A stretch of DNA of 7,521 bases from the NCBI GenBank assembly GCA_015904045.1, contig JABMDG010000003.1, forward strand, positions 1 to 7,521. The letters run 5' to 3'. Below are positions 1 through 4,625 of this stretch, piece by piece (position 1 is the stretch's first letter; each line of letters starts with the position of its first letter). Position numbers and translations under genes: made by a program. The notes under the pieces were generated by a model that worked only from the letters and a program-made list of their open reading frames with translations, had not been told where the DNA came from and searched no databases. This DNA comes from Nitrospira sp. (GTDB taxonomy: Bacteria; Nitrospirota; Nitrospiria; Nitrospirales; Nitrospiraceae).

Positions 1-87
1 TTCGGAACGCCGCAACAGATAAGCAAGAAACGACACGGTGGCCGCAAAATAGAGGGCCATGGTAATCATAAAACAGACGGCTGCCAT
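1..87 (-). CDS. N-terminus of a membrane protein, probably cytochrome c biogenesis CcsA/HemX-type (partial)
   Basis: Only the first 29 codons lie in the window; the frame is open to the left edge. The segment is one hydrophobic helix (MAAVCFMITMALYFAATVS, then FLAYLLRRSE), ending in a positively charged RR. This is the usual look of the first transmembrane helix of CcsA/HemX/CcmC-like cytochrome c assembly proteins, which handle heme at the membrane. The ATG at 85-87 has an AGGGA element about 8 nt upstream; ATGs six and nine codons further in are alternatives. It is divergent from the RsmI-like gene, with a 62-bp gap. The membrane helix is seen directly. The family name is an inference from a short segment and could be wrong. 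Confidence 0.55.
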   Translation of the reverse strand, partial: MAAVCFMITMALYFAATVSFLAYLLRRSE

Positions 88-149
88 CGGGAAGTTCCCT
101 GCTCCGGTTAAAGAACTAATACCGATAAGATAAACAAGAAATTATATAG

Positions 150-974
150 ATGCGACAAGAACGGAGTCAACAAACCACCGGTGGATCAGGGACTTTGACG
201 GGCCCACCGGGTAAGAGGGGGACTCTTTCGCTAGTCGGGGTGCCAATCGGACATGTCGACGATCTGACCGTCCGGGCACTCCGAACACTCGCCGAAGCCG
301 ACGTGATCGCCTCGGAAGACCCATCGGCCACACAAAGCCTGCTGGCCCATCACGGATTGACTGCCAATATTACAAGTTACGGCCCCTCGAATATCAGACA
401 GAAAGTCGCGGTGCTCATTCATCGGTTGCGTCGGGGCGCACACGTTGCCTTGGTGTCTGACACGGGATCTCCGGTGGTAGCCGACCCAGGCTCCCTACTT
501 GTCCAGTCCGCCCACGCTCACGGGATCCGAGTCGTCTCGGTTCCCGGCCCTTCGGCGCTGACAACGGCAGTCGCAGCCGCAGGAATCCCTTCCAGCCATT
601 GGTTTTTTGAAGGCCAGCTGCCGGAAGTGAAGTCCGGACTCCGCCGTCGACTGCAGACTCGGCTCCAAGACAAAACTCCCACCGTGGCTTTCTGCTCAGC
701 CACCTCGCTTGTTTTCACCATGCACACGATTGCCGCCATCGCCCCACGACGGCACATCGCTCTCGTCTGTGACCTCACCAAGCCGGACGAGCGGATCATC
801 CAGGGAACGGCGGTGCATGTTCTACGGAAGTTGAACGATGCTATGACCGCTCAGGACATCACCCTCATTGTCAAAGGAGGAGGATCGGGGAATCGGAGTA
901 AGACCGGACCTGCTAAAAGAAAAAACAGGCAGGGAAATGGTCAGTTATCTTCTCGGCGGATCAGAACGCGGTAG
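150..974 (+). CDS. RsmI-like tetrapyrrole-methylase-family protein (divergent 16S rRNA C1402 2'-O-methyltransferase homologue)
   Basis: 274 aa. RsmI uses S-adenosylmethionine to 2'-O-methylate C1402 of 16S rRNA. Family landmarks appear in order: LVGVPIG (28-34), SEDPSATQSLL (55-65), ALVSDTGSPVVADPG (100-114), VPGPSALTTAVAAAG (131-145), FFEGQLP (152-158), DLTKPDERIIQGT (208-220) and DITLIVKGG (236-244). Several normally strict RsmI motifs are altered: PIGN is PIGH, AEDTR is SEDPS, SYHEHNE is SYGPSNI, and the FYESPHR block is FCSATSL. The C-terminal helical domain of E. coli RsmI is absent; a short basic tail (about 245-274) replaces it. The fold is clear, but the substrate may differ or this may be a paralogue. 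The start is uncertain: ATG 150 has no good ribosome site, whereas TTG 195 follows GGATCAGGGA and leaves the first beta strand intact. The 3' end overlaps the convergent TusA-family gene by 34 bp. Confidence 0.85.
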   Translation: MRQERSQQTTGGSGTLTGPPGKRGTLSLVGVPIGHVDDLTVRALRTLAEADVIASEDPSATQSLLAHHGLTANITSYGPSNIRQKVAVLIHRLRRGAHVALVSDTGSPVVADPGSLLVQSAHAHGIRVVSVPGPSALTTAVAAAGIPSSHWFFEGQLPEVKSGLRRRLQTRLQDKTPTVAFCSATSLVFTMHTIAAIAPRRHIALVCDLTKPDERIIQGTAVHVLRKLNDAMTAQDITLIVKGGGSGNRSKTGPAKRKNRQGNGQLSSRRIRTR

Positions 975-1204
975 GCCTGTTCAAGGCGCTCTTGAGCCAA
1001 AACCGTGTGCCCTTCGTTTTCAACACTGCGGGGAACGTTCCGAATGGGATCCCCCTCGTCCAACAACACGGACAGCACCTGGCCTTCTTCCATGGTTTCA
1101 AGCTTGAGCTTTGTTTTGACAAAGTTGTAGGGACAAATTACCCCTCGAAGGTCCAGCTCCGCATCGGAAGTAAGAGCTGACTGCTCGTGCCCTTGCTCAT
1201 TCAT
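941..1204 (-). CDS. TusA/SirA-family sulfur-carrier-like protein
   Basis: 87 aa from the ATG at 1202-1204. That start is preferred over an upstream extension because GAGG sits 8 nt before it and TusA proteins are about 80 aa. The TusA core is clear: LDLRGVICPYNFVKTKLKLE (17-36), then a second half with LLDEGDP (47-53), VPRSVENEGHTV (57-68) and a closing strand YRVLIRR. TusA proteins carry persulfide sulfur on the cysteine of a CPxP motif for tRNA thiolation, cofactor synthesis or sulfur oxidation. Here the cysteine (C24) and first proline are kept, but the second proline is asparagine (CPYN), so it belongs to a variant subgroup. The conserved lysines downstream are present. It is convergent with and overlaps the RsmI-like gene. 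A terminator lies between it and the exported-protein gene upstream, so it probably has its own promoter or depends on read-through. Sulfur transfer is inferred from the family; the partner is unknown. Confidence 0.88.
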   Translation of the reverse strand: MNEQGHEQSALTSDAELDLRGVICPYNFVKTKLKLETMEEGQVLSVLLDEGDPIRNVPRSVENEGHTVLAQERLEQAYRVLIRREDN

Positions 1205-1253
1205 GGATCGATCCTCAGCTTCGCGTAGGTGCAACCGACTACGCTGTATATGC

Positions 1254-1280
1254 AAGAAGGGGGCAGCCGAAGCCGCCCCC
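1254..1280 (-). terminator. Intrinsic terminator with UUCG loop, downstream of the exported-protein gene
   Basis: Read on the minus strand, GGGGGC (1275-1280) pairs with GCCCCC (1259-1264). An inner GGC/GCT segment (one G-U pair) closes a C(UUCG)G tetraloop, and TTCTT follows (1254-1258). It begins 29 bp after the stop of the exported-protein gene. The stem is strong and the U-tract moderate. It separates that gene from the TusA-family gene on the same strand. Confidence 0.8.
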
Positions 1281-1309
1281 ATCTGAAAACAGGTTTCGGA
1301 ACGGTGTGT

Positions 1310-2071
1310 TTATTGTGCGCCCTTGATAAGGTTTGGTTTATTGACATCAGAACCATAGTCCGACTTGGTCTGTGCCTGGTATCCCCACCCCGGCTGCGGC
1401 TCGCAGTTCCAGCACGGAGCGGAACCCGTAAACTCGCCGATGGTCGTATCGATCGCGCCCGAGATCTTGCCCGGCAATACCGCTCCAGGAATCCCACCGG
1501 TCACGCCGCCGCCATTGACGCGGAGCGCACGATCATTGTACGGATCCGGACGCTGGCCAAGTCCGCCAAATCCTTTTCGTGTCGCCACGACGTTTGTCAC
1601 GGAAACTTCCAGAACAATCTTCCTGCCGACTCCATATGGCTGGTCCTTGCTGGTTTCTTCCTCCACTTGGACCGTGACTTCATCGCCGACATTGAGTTCT
1701 CGAATCGCCTGCATATTCGACCGATCCGACAAGTACAAGGGGATGACCGTGCGGGCACCGTAACCCGCCTTGCCTTCCTGCCCCTCATCCTGCATGCGGC
1801 CGGCTCCACCGGTCTCGATCATCAGCTTCCGCTGGGGCAAATCGAGCGCGAAGACACGACCCATCACGGTCTCAGGCTGGGACAGGCGGTCGAGAAACGT
1901 ATTCCGATCGAACGCCTGAACGCGATTTGCGTTGCCGGACACGTCGCCGACACCGGTCCCGACACCGAGGGACGATCCGCCAGATGATTGCTGCAGGCGC
2001 TCTTGCGCTGCTGCAACGCTCACAGAGCCGACAAAAAGAACTGTGGCTCCCAGTGCCAACACCTTATGCAT
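1310..2071 (-). CDS. Exported protein of unknown function with a beta-barrel-like core and a C-terminal CxxC
   Basis: 253 aa. The start is firm: AAGGAGG lies 6 nt before the ATG at 2069-2071. Residues 1-22 form a Sec signal peptide (MHKV, a hydrophobic core, then VAAA|QE), so the mature protein is periplasmic or secreted. Residues about 30-50 are Gly/Ser-rich. Residues about 68-165 alternate as short strands: VMGRVFALDLPQRKLMIETG, RTVIPLYL, LNVGDEVTVQVEEET and KIVLEVSVTNVV. This pattern (GxV..D...kl.ietG...LkvGDeV.V) recalls small OB/CusF-like barrels such as DUF5666, but the match is only in style. The C-terminal third is Gly/Pro-rich and contains CWNC (C220, C223) without the His needed for c-type heme attachment. 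It is monocistronic, with a terminator just downstream. I do not recognise a specific family and assign no function. Confidence 0.85.
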   Translation of the reverse strand: MHKVLALGATVLFVGSVSVAAAQERLQQSSGGSSLGVGTGVGDVSGNANRVQAFDRNTFLDRLSQPETVMGRVFALDLPQRKLMIETGGAGRMQDEGQEGKAGYGARTVIPLYLSDRSNMQAIRELNVGDEVTVQVEEETSKDQPYGVGRKIVLEVSVTNVVATRKGFGGLGQRPDPYNDRALRVNGGGVTGGIPGAVLPGKISGAIDTTIGEFTGSAPCWNCEPQPGWGYQAQTKSDYGSDVNKPNLIKGAQ

Positions 2072-2291
2072 GTGCTGCCTCCTTGTGAGTTAGAAGATGA
2101 CGCGCTGGTAAGGTATAAAATAAAGTCCAAGGTGCAAAGACGACTATCTGCATTGCGTGCATATCCAAATGCGTCGGTGCTCGGAATCGAATCGTTTCAA
2201 GAACTTAGGACAACCGCCGTATCCTGTCAAGAGGCCTCGCCTTGTCGATACTGCACAGGACACACGCCTCATTTAGATCTTCAGTTTCGCC
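2072..2291. other. Intergenic region between the exported-protein gene and tRNA-Leu
   Basis: I find no gene here. The minus strand near 2095-2125 is AT-rich, with TTTATACC about 40 bp before the exported-protein start, which could be a -10 element. No convincing -35 stands at 16-18 bp, so I do not call a promoter. A short imperfect inverted repeat (TCCTGT/ACAGGA) around 2220-2262 lies downstream of the tRNA 3' end, but it lacks a U-tract and is not a clear terminator. Confidence 0.4.
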
Positions 2292-2378
2292 TGGTGCCCA
2301 GAGGGAGGGTCGAACTCCCACTCTCTTGCGAGAACCGGATTTTGAGTCCGGCGCGTCTGCCAGTTCCGCCATCCGGGC
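2292..2378 (-). tRNA. tRNA-Leu(CAA), complete with encoded CCA
   Basis: 87 nt on the minus strand. Acceptor GCCCGGA pairs with TCTGGGC (one G-T). The anticodon stem is CCGGA/TCCGG and the loop CTCAAAA gives anticodon CAA, which reads UUG. The long variable arm typical of class II Leu tRNAs (TTCTCGCAAGAGAG) is present, as is a T arm GGGAG-TTCGACC-CTCCC. Discriminator A and the 3' CCA are encoded (2292-2295). Everything needed for a functional tRNA is there. It is transcribed away from the YggX-like gene. The first 52 nt recur exactly at 3054-3105. Confidence 0.96.
2327..2378 (-). repeat. 52-bp direct repeat, copy A (inside the intact tRNA-Leu)
   Basis: Identical to 3054-3105 over 52 positions. 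It covers the tRNA 5' end, D arm, anticodon arm and the first part of the variable arm. Identity stops at the mature 5' end on one side and in the variable arm on the other. Beyond the 5' end only the promoter elements and scattered positions match. Confidence 0.95.
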
Positions 2379-2408
2379 GTACGGCTTACCGACGTGCTAC
2401 AGGGCGCC

Positions 2409-2437
2409 TTTCTAGCATGCCTCCTGCTGAGGGTCAA
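2409..2437 (-). promoter_or_regulatory. Sigma70-type promoter of tRNA-Leu
   Basis: On the minus strand, -35 TTGACC (2432-2437), a 17-bp spacer and -10 TAGAAA (2409-2414) lie 30 bp before the mature tRNA 5' end. The same -35, spacing and -10 occur in front of the truncated tRNA copy at 3138-3166 although the surrounding sequence has diverged. That conservation is independent support for the call. Confidence 0.75.
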
Positions 2438-2461
2438 TCGGCACTGCCTCTTTTCTTCGAA

Positions 2462-2473
2462 CAGACCGGTCTG
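2462..2473. promoter_or_regulatory. 12-bp perfect palindrome, candidate operator of the YggX-like gene
   Basis: CAGACCGGTCTG is a perfect inverted repeat. Its last two bases are the TG of the extended -10 element of the YggX-like gene, so a bound dimeric repressor would block that promoter. It also lies about 25 bp upstream of the tRNA-Leu -35. The symmetry is seen directly; operator function is an inference and no regulator gene is in the window. Confidence 0.35.
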
Positions 2474-2480
2474 CTAGAAT
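2472..2480 (+). promoter_or_regulatory. Candidate extended -10 promoter of the YggX-like gene
   Basis: TGCTAGAAT gives the TGn extension plus a 5/6 match to TATAAT, 53 bp before the start codon. There is no good -35 at 16-18 bp, which fits an extended -10 promoter. It is divergent from the tRNA-Leu promoter. Confidence 0.4.
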
Positions 2481-2533
2481 GCCTCGGCGGTTGAACGTCT
2501 TCTTAACGACACGAGCAAAGGAGTAGCGCGGAC

Positions 2534-2815
2534 ATGGCGGAAGTGGCATGTGTGACCTGCGGACAAACGGGAGAAGCCATTACCGCTCCCCTATTTCTCG
2601 GCAAGCTCGAAGCGGAGGTAAAAGCCAAGGTGTGCACGGGCTGCTGGAAGAAGTGGGAAGGGATGCGCGTCATGGTCATCAATGAGTACCAAGTCAATCT
2701 TGGAGACGAAAGCGGGCGCGATCTGGTCCGCAAGCAAATGAAGGCCTTCTTGAAATTGGGCGAACAGGCTGACTCCTCCAAAATCGCTGAGAACTATCGC
2801 CCGCCGAGTGCCTGA
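2534..2815 (+). CDS. YggX-like (Fe(2+)-trafficking / oxidative damage protection) family protein with two CxxC pairs
   Basis: 93 aa, about the usual YggX length. YggX proteins are small cytosolic proteins linked to protection of Fe-S clusters and iron handling. The second half matches the family pattern: WKKWEGMRVMVINEYQVNL (38-56), then RDLVRKQMKAFLKLGEQ (62-78), comparable with the WxxWxxxxTMLINExxLN...FL block of E. coli YggX. Unlike E. coli YggX, which has one N-terminal cysteine, this protein has C6xxC9 and C34xxC37, a four-cysteine arrangement that could bind zinc or iron. AAAGGAG precedes the ATG by about 10 nt. It is a single gene, divergent from tRNA-Leu, with a candidate operator at its promoter. 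Family membership is likely; a metal site is inferred only from the spacing. A zinc-ribbon protein that merely resembles YggX is the alternative. Confidence 0.82.
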   Translation: MAEVACVTCGQTGEAITAPLFLGKLEAEVKAKVCTGCWKKWEGMRVMVINEYQVNLGDESGRDLVRKQMKAFLKLGEQADSSKIAENYRPPSA

Positions 2816-2893
2816 CCCAACGAATCACGGCACGTCACCTCCCTGAGCCGTATCGTTCCTGAAAAGATTTTCCCTGTGTTGTCGCCGGGTTCG
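2816..2893. other. Spacer after the YggX-like gene with an imperfect hairpin
   Basis: No gene is seen. Just after the stop, AACGA (2819-2823) and ACGGC (2827-2831) can pair with TCGTT (2853-2857) and GCCGT (2847-2851). This gives a two-part stem with an internal loop. No U-tract follows directly, so it is at best a weak terminator or an mRNA 3'-end stabiliser. Confidence 0.25.
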
Positions 2894-2923
2894 TTGACAT
2901 GACGAATTCGGAAGTGATAGATA
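2894..2923 (+). promoter_or_regulatory. Sigma70-type promoter in front of the truncated DUF151-like gene
   Basis: A consensus -35 TTGACA (2894-2899), an 18-bp spacer and -10 TAGATA (2918-2923) with a TGn extension (2915-2917). Transcription should start near 2930, leaving a leader of about 63 nt. An imperfect hairpin in the leader pairs 2944-2951 with 2961-2968. The promoter still looks intact although the gene behind it is broken. Confidence 0.5.
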
Positions 2924-2992
2924 GTACTGTTTTCGTTGTCTCGCTCTCGCCTTATGTAAGGGCAAGAGGAGCATAGAGGAATTCCTTTCGAC

Positions 2993-3109
2993 ATGATTAC
3001 GCAGATGCAAGTGAAGGGGTTGATGTTTGACCCCTATAATAACGCGTACATCGTGCGAGAACCGGATTTTGAGTCCGGCGCGTCTGCCAGTTCCGCCATC
3101 CGGGCATAG
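2993..3109 (+). pseudogene. 5' remnant of a DUF151 (bifunctional nuclease family) gene fused to antisense tRNA-Leu sequence
   Basis: A 38-codon frame. Its first ~20 residues (MITQMQVKGLMFDPYNNAYI, then V) match the start of DUF151/BFN proteins, where M.V.GL..DP..N..IV is followed by strands ending in LPIWIG. Here the similarity stops at the valine codon (3053-3055). The frame then reads through the antisense of a tRNA-Leu fragment and ends at TAG 3107-3109. Full-length members are about 130-190 aa, so most of the gene is missing. GAGGA lies 12 nt before the ATG, and a promoter stands upstream, so the chimeric peptide could still be made. DUF151 proteins have been described as nucleases, but this stub cannot retain the fold. 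Identification rests on a short N-terminal pattern and is moderately sure; the break at the tRNA boundary is seen directly. Confidence 0.55.
3054..3105 (-). pseudogene. Truncated tRNA-Leu(CAA): 5' 52 nt only
   Basis: An exact copy of the first 52 nt of the tRNA-Leu at 2292-2378. It includes the acceptor 5' strand, the D arm, the full anticodon stem-loop with CAA and the start of the variable arm. The T arm, acceptor 3' strand and CCA are missing; unrelated sequence begins at 3053. It cannot form a mature tRNA. A promoter like that of the intact gene stands 32 bp upstream, so a short RNA with a 5' tRNA-half sequence may be produced. Lack of any substitution points to a recent break, to gene conversion with the intact copy, or to selection on the fragment. 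Confidence 0.9.
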
Positions 3110-3137
3110 CTTCAAACGTAGATGGCAACAGGATGCT

Positions 3138-3166
3138 TTTCTAACATGATGCATCGAGAGGGTCAA
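3138..3166 (-). promoter_or_regulatory. Promoter of the truncated tRNA-Leu copy
   Basis: On the minus strand, -35 TTGACC (3161-3166), a 17-bp spacer and -10 TAGAAA (3138-3143) stand 32 bp before the tRNA 5' position. Both hexamers and the spacing equal those of the intact gene, and CCGGTTGACCCTC around the -35 is almost the same. The spacer and the 30-32 bp between -10 and the tRNA differ, so this is a paralogous tRNA promoter, not a recent copy of the same one. Confidence 0.65.
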
Positions 3167-3376
3167 CCGGTATAGATCTCTATTAAAGCCATGCCTGCCA
3201 CCATCGCAACTGCCGGCTCAGAGTCACCCAAAGTAGTGGGCGGACTGCGATGGCTGCCCCCCTGTTAAAGTGCCGGACGGTTGTGTAACGTATAGGTGCT
3301 GCGGGAATACCGTAGCCATACGCTTCGCTCTCTTCCTTGATCGACGCCAGGCGCTGATCGGCGCAGAGGTGGTTCC
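3167..3376. other. Intergenic region between the tRNA scar and the lipoprotein pair
   Basis: Small open frames exist on both strands (for example minus 3183-3386) but none has a good ribosome site or a family I recognise. A promoter for the lipoprotein pair should lie here. GTATAG near 3290 could be part of a -10, but no -35 fits well, so I do not place one. Confidence 0.3.
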
Positions 3377-3745
3377 ATGAATACATCGATGTCTACAACC
3401 CATTCGCTTCACGTGAGACTCGATGTACTGGTCTTATTCTATGCGCTGACCGTCGCCGGCTGCGCACAGCCGATCGAGACGATCGAAATGACATCTTTCG
3501 ACCCATCGCATGATCAGATGGCCATTGCCGGCTACTACCGGGATGGGGCCATGGATATGCGGGAGAAAGCGGCCTCGCTTGCCGAGAGCGCCGTCCGGTA
3601 TGAGCAACTCTTCGGCCCTCAGTCGGATTGGGTGAGTGGAGCGCGGCAACTTTCGCAATACTATACCGCCGCGGCTCAAGAGCAGGAACGTCTGGCTAAC
3701 GCCCATGCGGAAATCGCCCGAACAGGACGACGGCATCGCCAGTGA
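3377..3745 (+). CDS. Small putative lipoprotein with a helical mature domain
   Basis: 122 aa. GAGG stands 7 nt before the ATG; a second ATG four codons in is an alternative. A hydrophobic stretch (15-26) ends in the lipobox V-A-G-C with C29, so the protein is predicted to be lipidated and membrane-anchored outside the cytoplasm. The mature part (about 46-115) is charged and helical: YYRDGAMDMREKAASLAESAVRYE, then ARQLSQYYTAAAQEQERLANAHAEIAR. This heptad-like pattern resembles other small envelope lipoproteins with AxxYxxxAxxxREKA repeats. No catalytic motif is visible. It lies 22 bp upstream of the SPFH-family gene on the same strand, so the two are probably co-transcribed and may act together in the envelope. 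The lipobox is seen directly; a specific role cannot be named. Confidence 0.8.
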   Translation: MNTSMSTTHSLHVRLDVLVLFYALTVAGCAQPIETIEMTSFDPSHDQMAIAGYYRDGAMDMREKAASLAESAVRYEQLFGPQSDWVSGARQLSQYYTAAAQEQERLANAHAEIARTGRRHRQ

Positions 3746-3767
3746 GCACCATACAAAAGGAGGACCT

Positions 3768-4625
3768 ATGAAACCCTCAGTCTTTTCCCGTCCAATCATA
3801 CCGATAATTTCGATGCTGCTGTTGATGTACGGCTGCGGGACGACTGTCGACCAAGGGAAACGAGGCCTGCGCTGGAACCCGTTCACGTCAGGGCTGACAA
3901 AAGAGCCGCTCAGCGAAGGGTTCTATTGGCATGCGCCGTGGAATAAGGTGTTTGAGTACGACGTCAGGTATCAAAGCTTTACAGAAAAGGTGGATGCCCT
4001 AACCGCCGACGATCTCTCGGTCACGCTGCACGCGGCGATTACCATGAGACCCATTGGGGAGGAAATCTATTTCCTCGCTCAGGAAGTGGGGCACGGCTGG
4101 TATGCGCAGCTCGTCCGACCACAGTTCCTCTCGGCCGTGCGCGGGGTCGTCGCTCAGTATACGATGGTCTCACTTCCTGAACGGAGCAGCGAAATCGGCA
4201 ACAAGATCGAAGCGGTGATGGTCGAGTCGCTCAAGGGCCGGCATCTGGACGTGTACAGTGTGGCCTTGTCTGAGATCGAATTTCCTCAGATGGTGTTGAA
4301 ATCCATTGAGCAGAAACAAGCGAAGGAGCAGGAAAAAGAGCAAAAAGAATTTGAGTTGGTCATTGCGCAACGCAACGCCGAGATAGCGAGGATTCAAGCC
4401 AAAGGGGAAGGCGATGCCTTGCAAATTCGCGCTGAGGGCGAGGGAGAGAGTCTACGCATTCGCGCCAAGGGACAGTCACAAGCGCAGGAAATTATCACTA
4501 AAACTCTCACACAGGATTATTTGAAGTACAAATTGTACGAGAACCCCAGCACCAAAACGATCATCGTGCCGGATAAGCTGAATGTGCCGATTATTGTGAA
4601 TCCGGGATCGGATCATTCACGTTGA
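3768..4625 (+). CDS. SPFH/prohibitin-family protein with a lipoprotein-like N-terminus
   Basis: 285 aa from the ATG at 3768, chosen over an upstream in-frame ATG (3636) because AAAAGGAGGA stands directly before it and a leader follows. Residues 9-22 are hydrophobic and end in LMYG-C23, an imperfect lipobox (Met and Tyr at -3 and -2). The SPFH/band 7 domain covers about 25-185: GTTVDQGKRGLRW, LSEGFYWHAPW, VFEYDVRYQSFTEKVDALTADDLSVTL in pieces, and VALSEIEFPQMVLKSIEQKQ. A charged coiled coil (about 178-240) follows with repeated (A/R)KGEG and IRAxGEG units, as in prohibitins, then an end rich in I/V/P (261-278). SPFH proteins assemble into membrane-bound rings that scaffold lipids or regulate proteases. 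A lipid anchor would place this one outside the inner membrane; if C23 is not processed, it is an ordinary N-terminal anchor. Probable operon with the small lipoprotein. Confidence 0.9.
   Translation: MKPSVFSRPIIPIISMLLLMYGCGTTVDQGKRGLRWNPFTSGLTKEPLSEGFYWHAPWNKVFEYDVRYQSFTEKVDALTADDLSVTLHAAITMRPIGEEIYFLAQEVGHGWYAQLVRPQFLSAVRGVVAQYTMVSLPERSSEIGNKIEAVMVESLKGRHLDVYSVALSEIEFPQMVLKSIEQKQAKEQEKEQKEFELVIAQRNAEIARIQAKGEGDALQIRAEGEGESLRIRAKGQSQAQEIITKTLTQDYLKYKLYENPSTKTIIVPDKLNVPIIVNPGSDHSR

Noticed and set aside
1229..1987. Long plus-strand open frame of 252 codons
   Set aside because: It is antisense to the exported-protein gene, which has a signal peptide, an excellent ribosome site and a terminator. 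The plus-strand frame has none of these and no family features.
3016..3034. GGGGT...ACCCC hairpin as a terminator or T-arm substitute for the truncated tRNA
   Set aside because: The stem is only 5 bp, the loop lacks the TTCRA sequence of a T loop, and no U-tract follows on the minus strand. It also lies in the DUF151-like coding part.
3035..3040. Perfect TATAAT on the plus strand just before the tRNA scar
   Set aside because: No -35 or TGn extension accompanies it, and it encodes the Tyr-Asn codons of the DUF151-like remnant, so chance is the simpler explanation.
2327..3105. 52-bp direct repeats as attL/attR of a small integrated element
   Set aside because: Integrases normally duplicate the 3' end of a tRNA; here the 5' part is repeated and promoter elements outside it also match. 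No integrase lies between the repeats. Duplication of a tRNA locus followed by truncation fits better.
2825..3166. 113-codon minus-strand open frame crossing the tRNA fragment
   Set aside because: Its CPDGGTGRRAGLKIRFSHD segment is a conceptual translation of tRNA-Leu sequence, a common false gene. The rest matches nothing I know and has no ribosome site.
3183..3386. Minus-strand 67-codon frame upstream of the lipoprotein pair
   Set aside because: No ribosome site and no family recognised; amino-acid composition is unremarkable. It may be chance.
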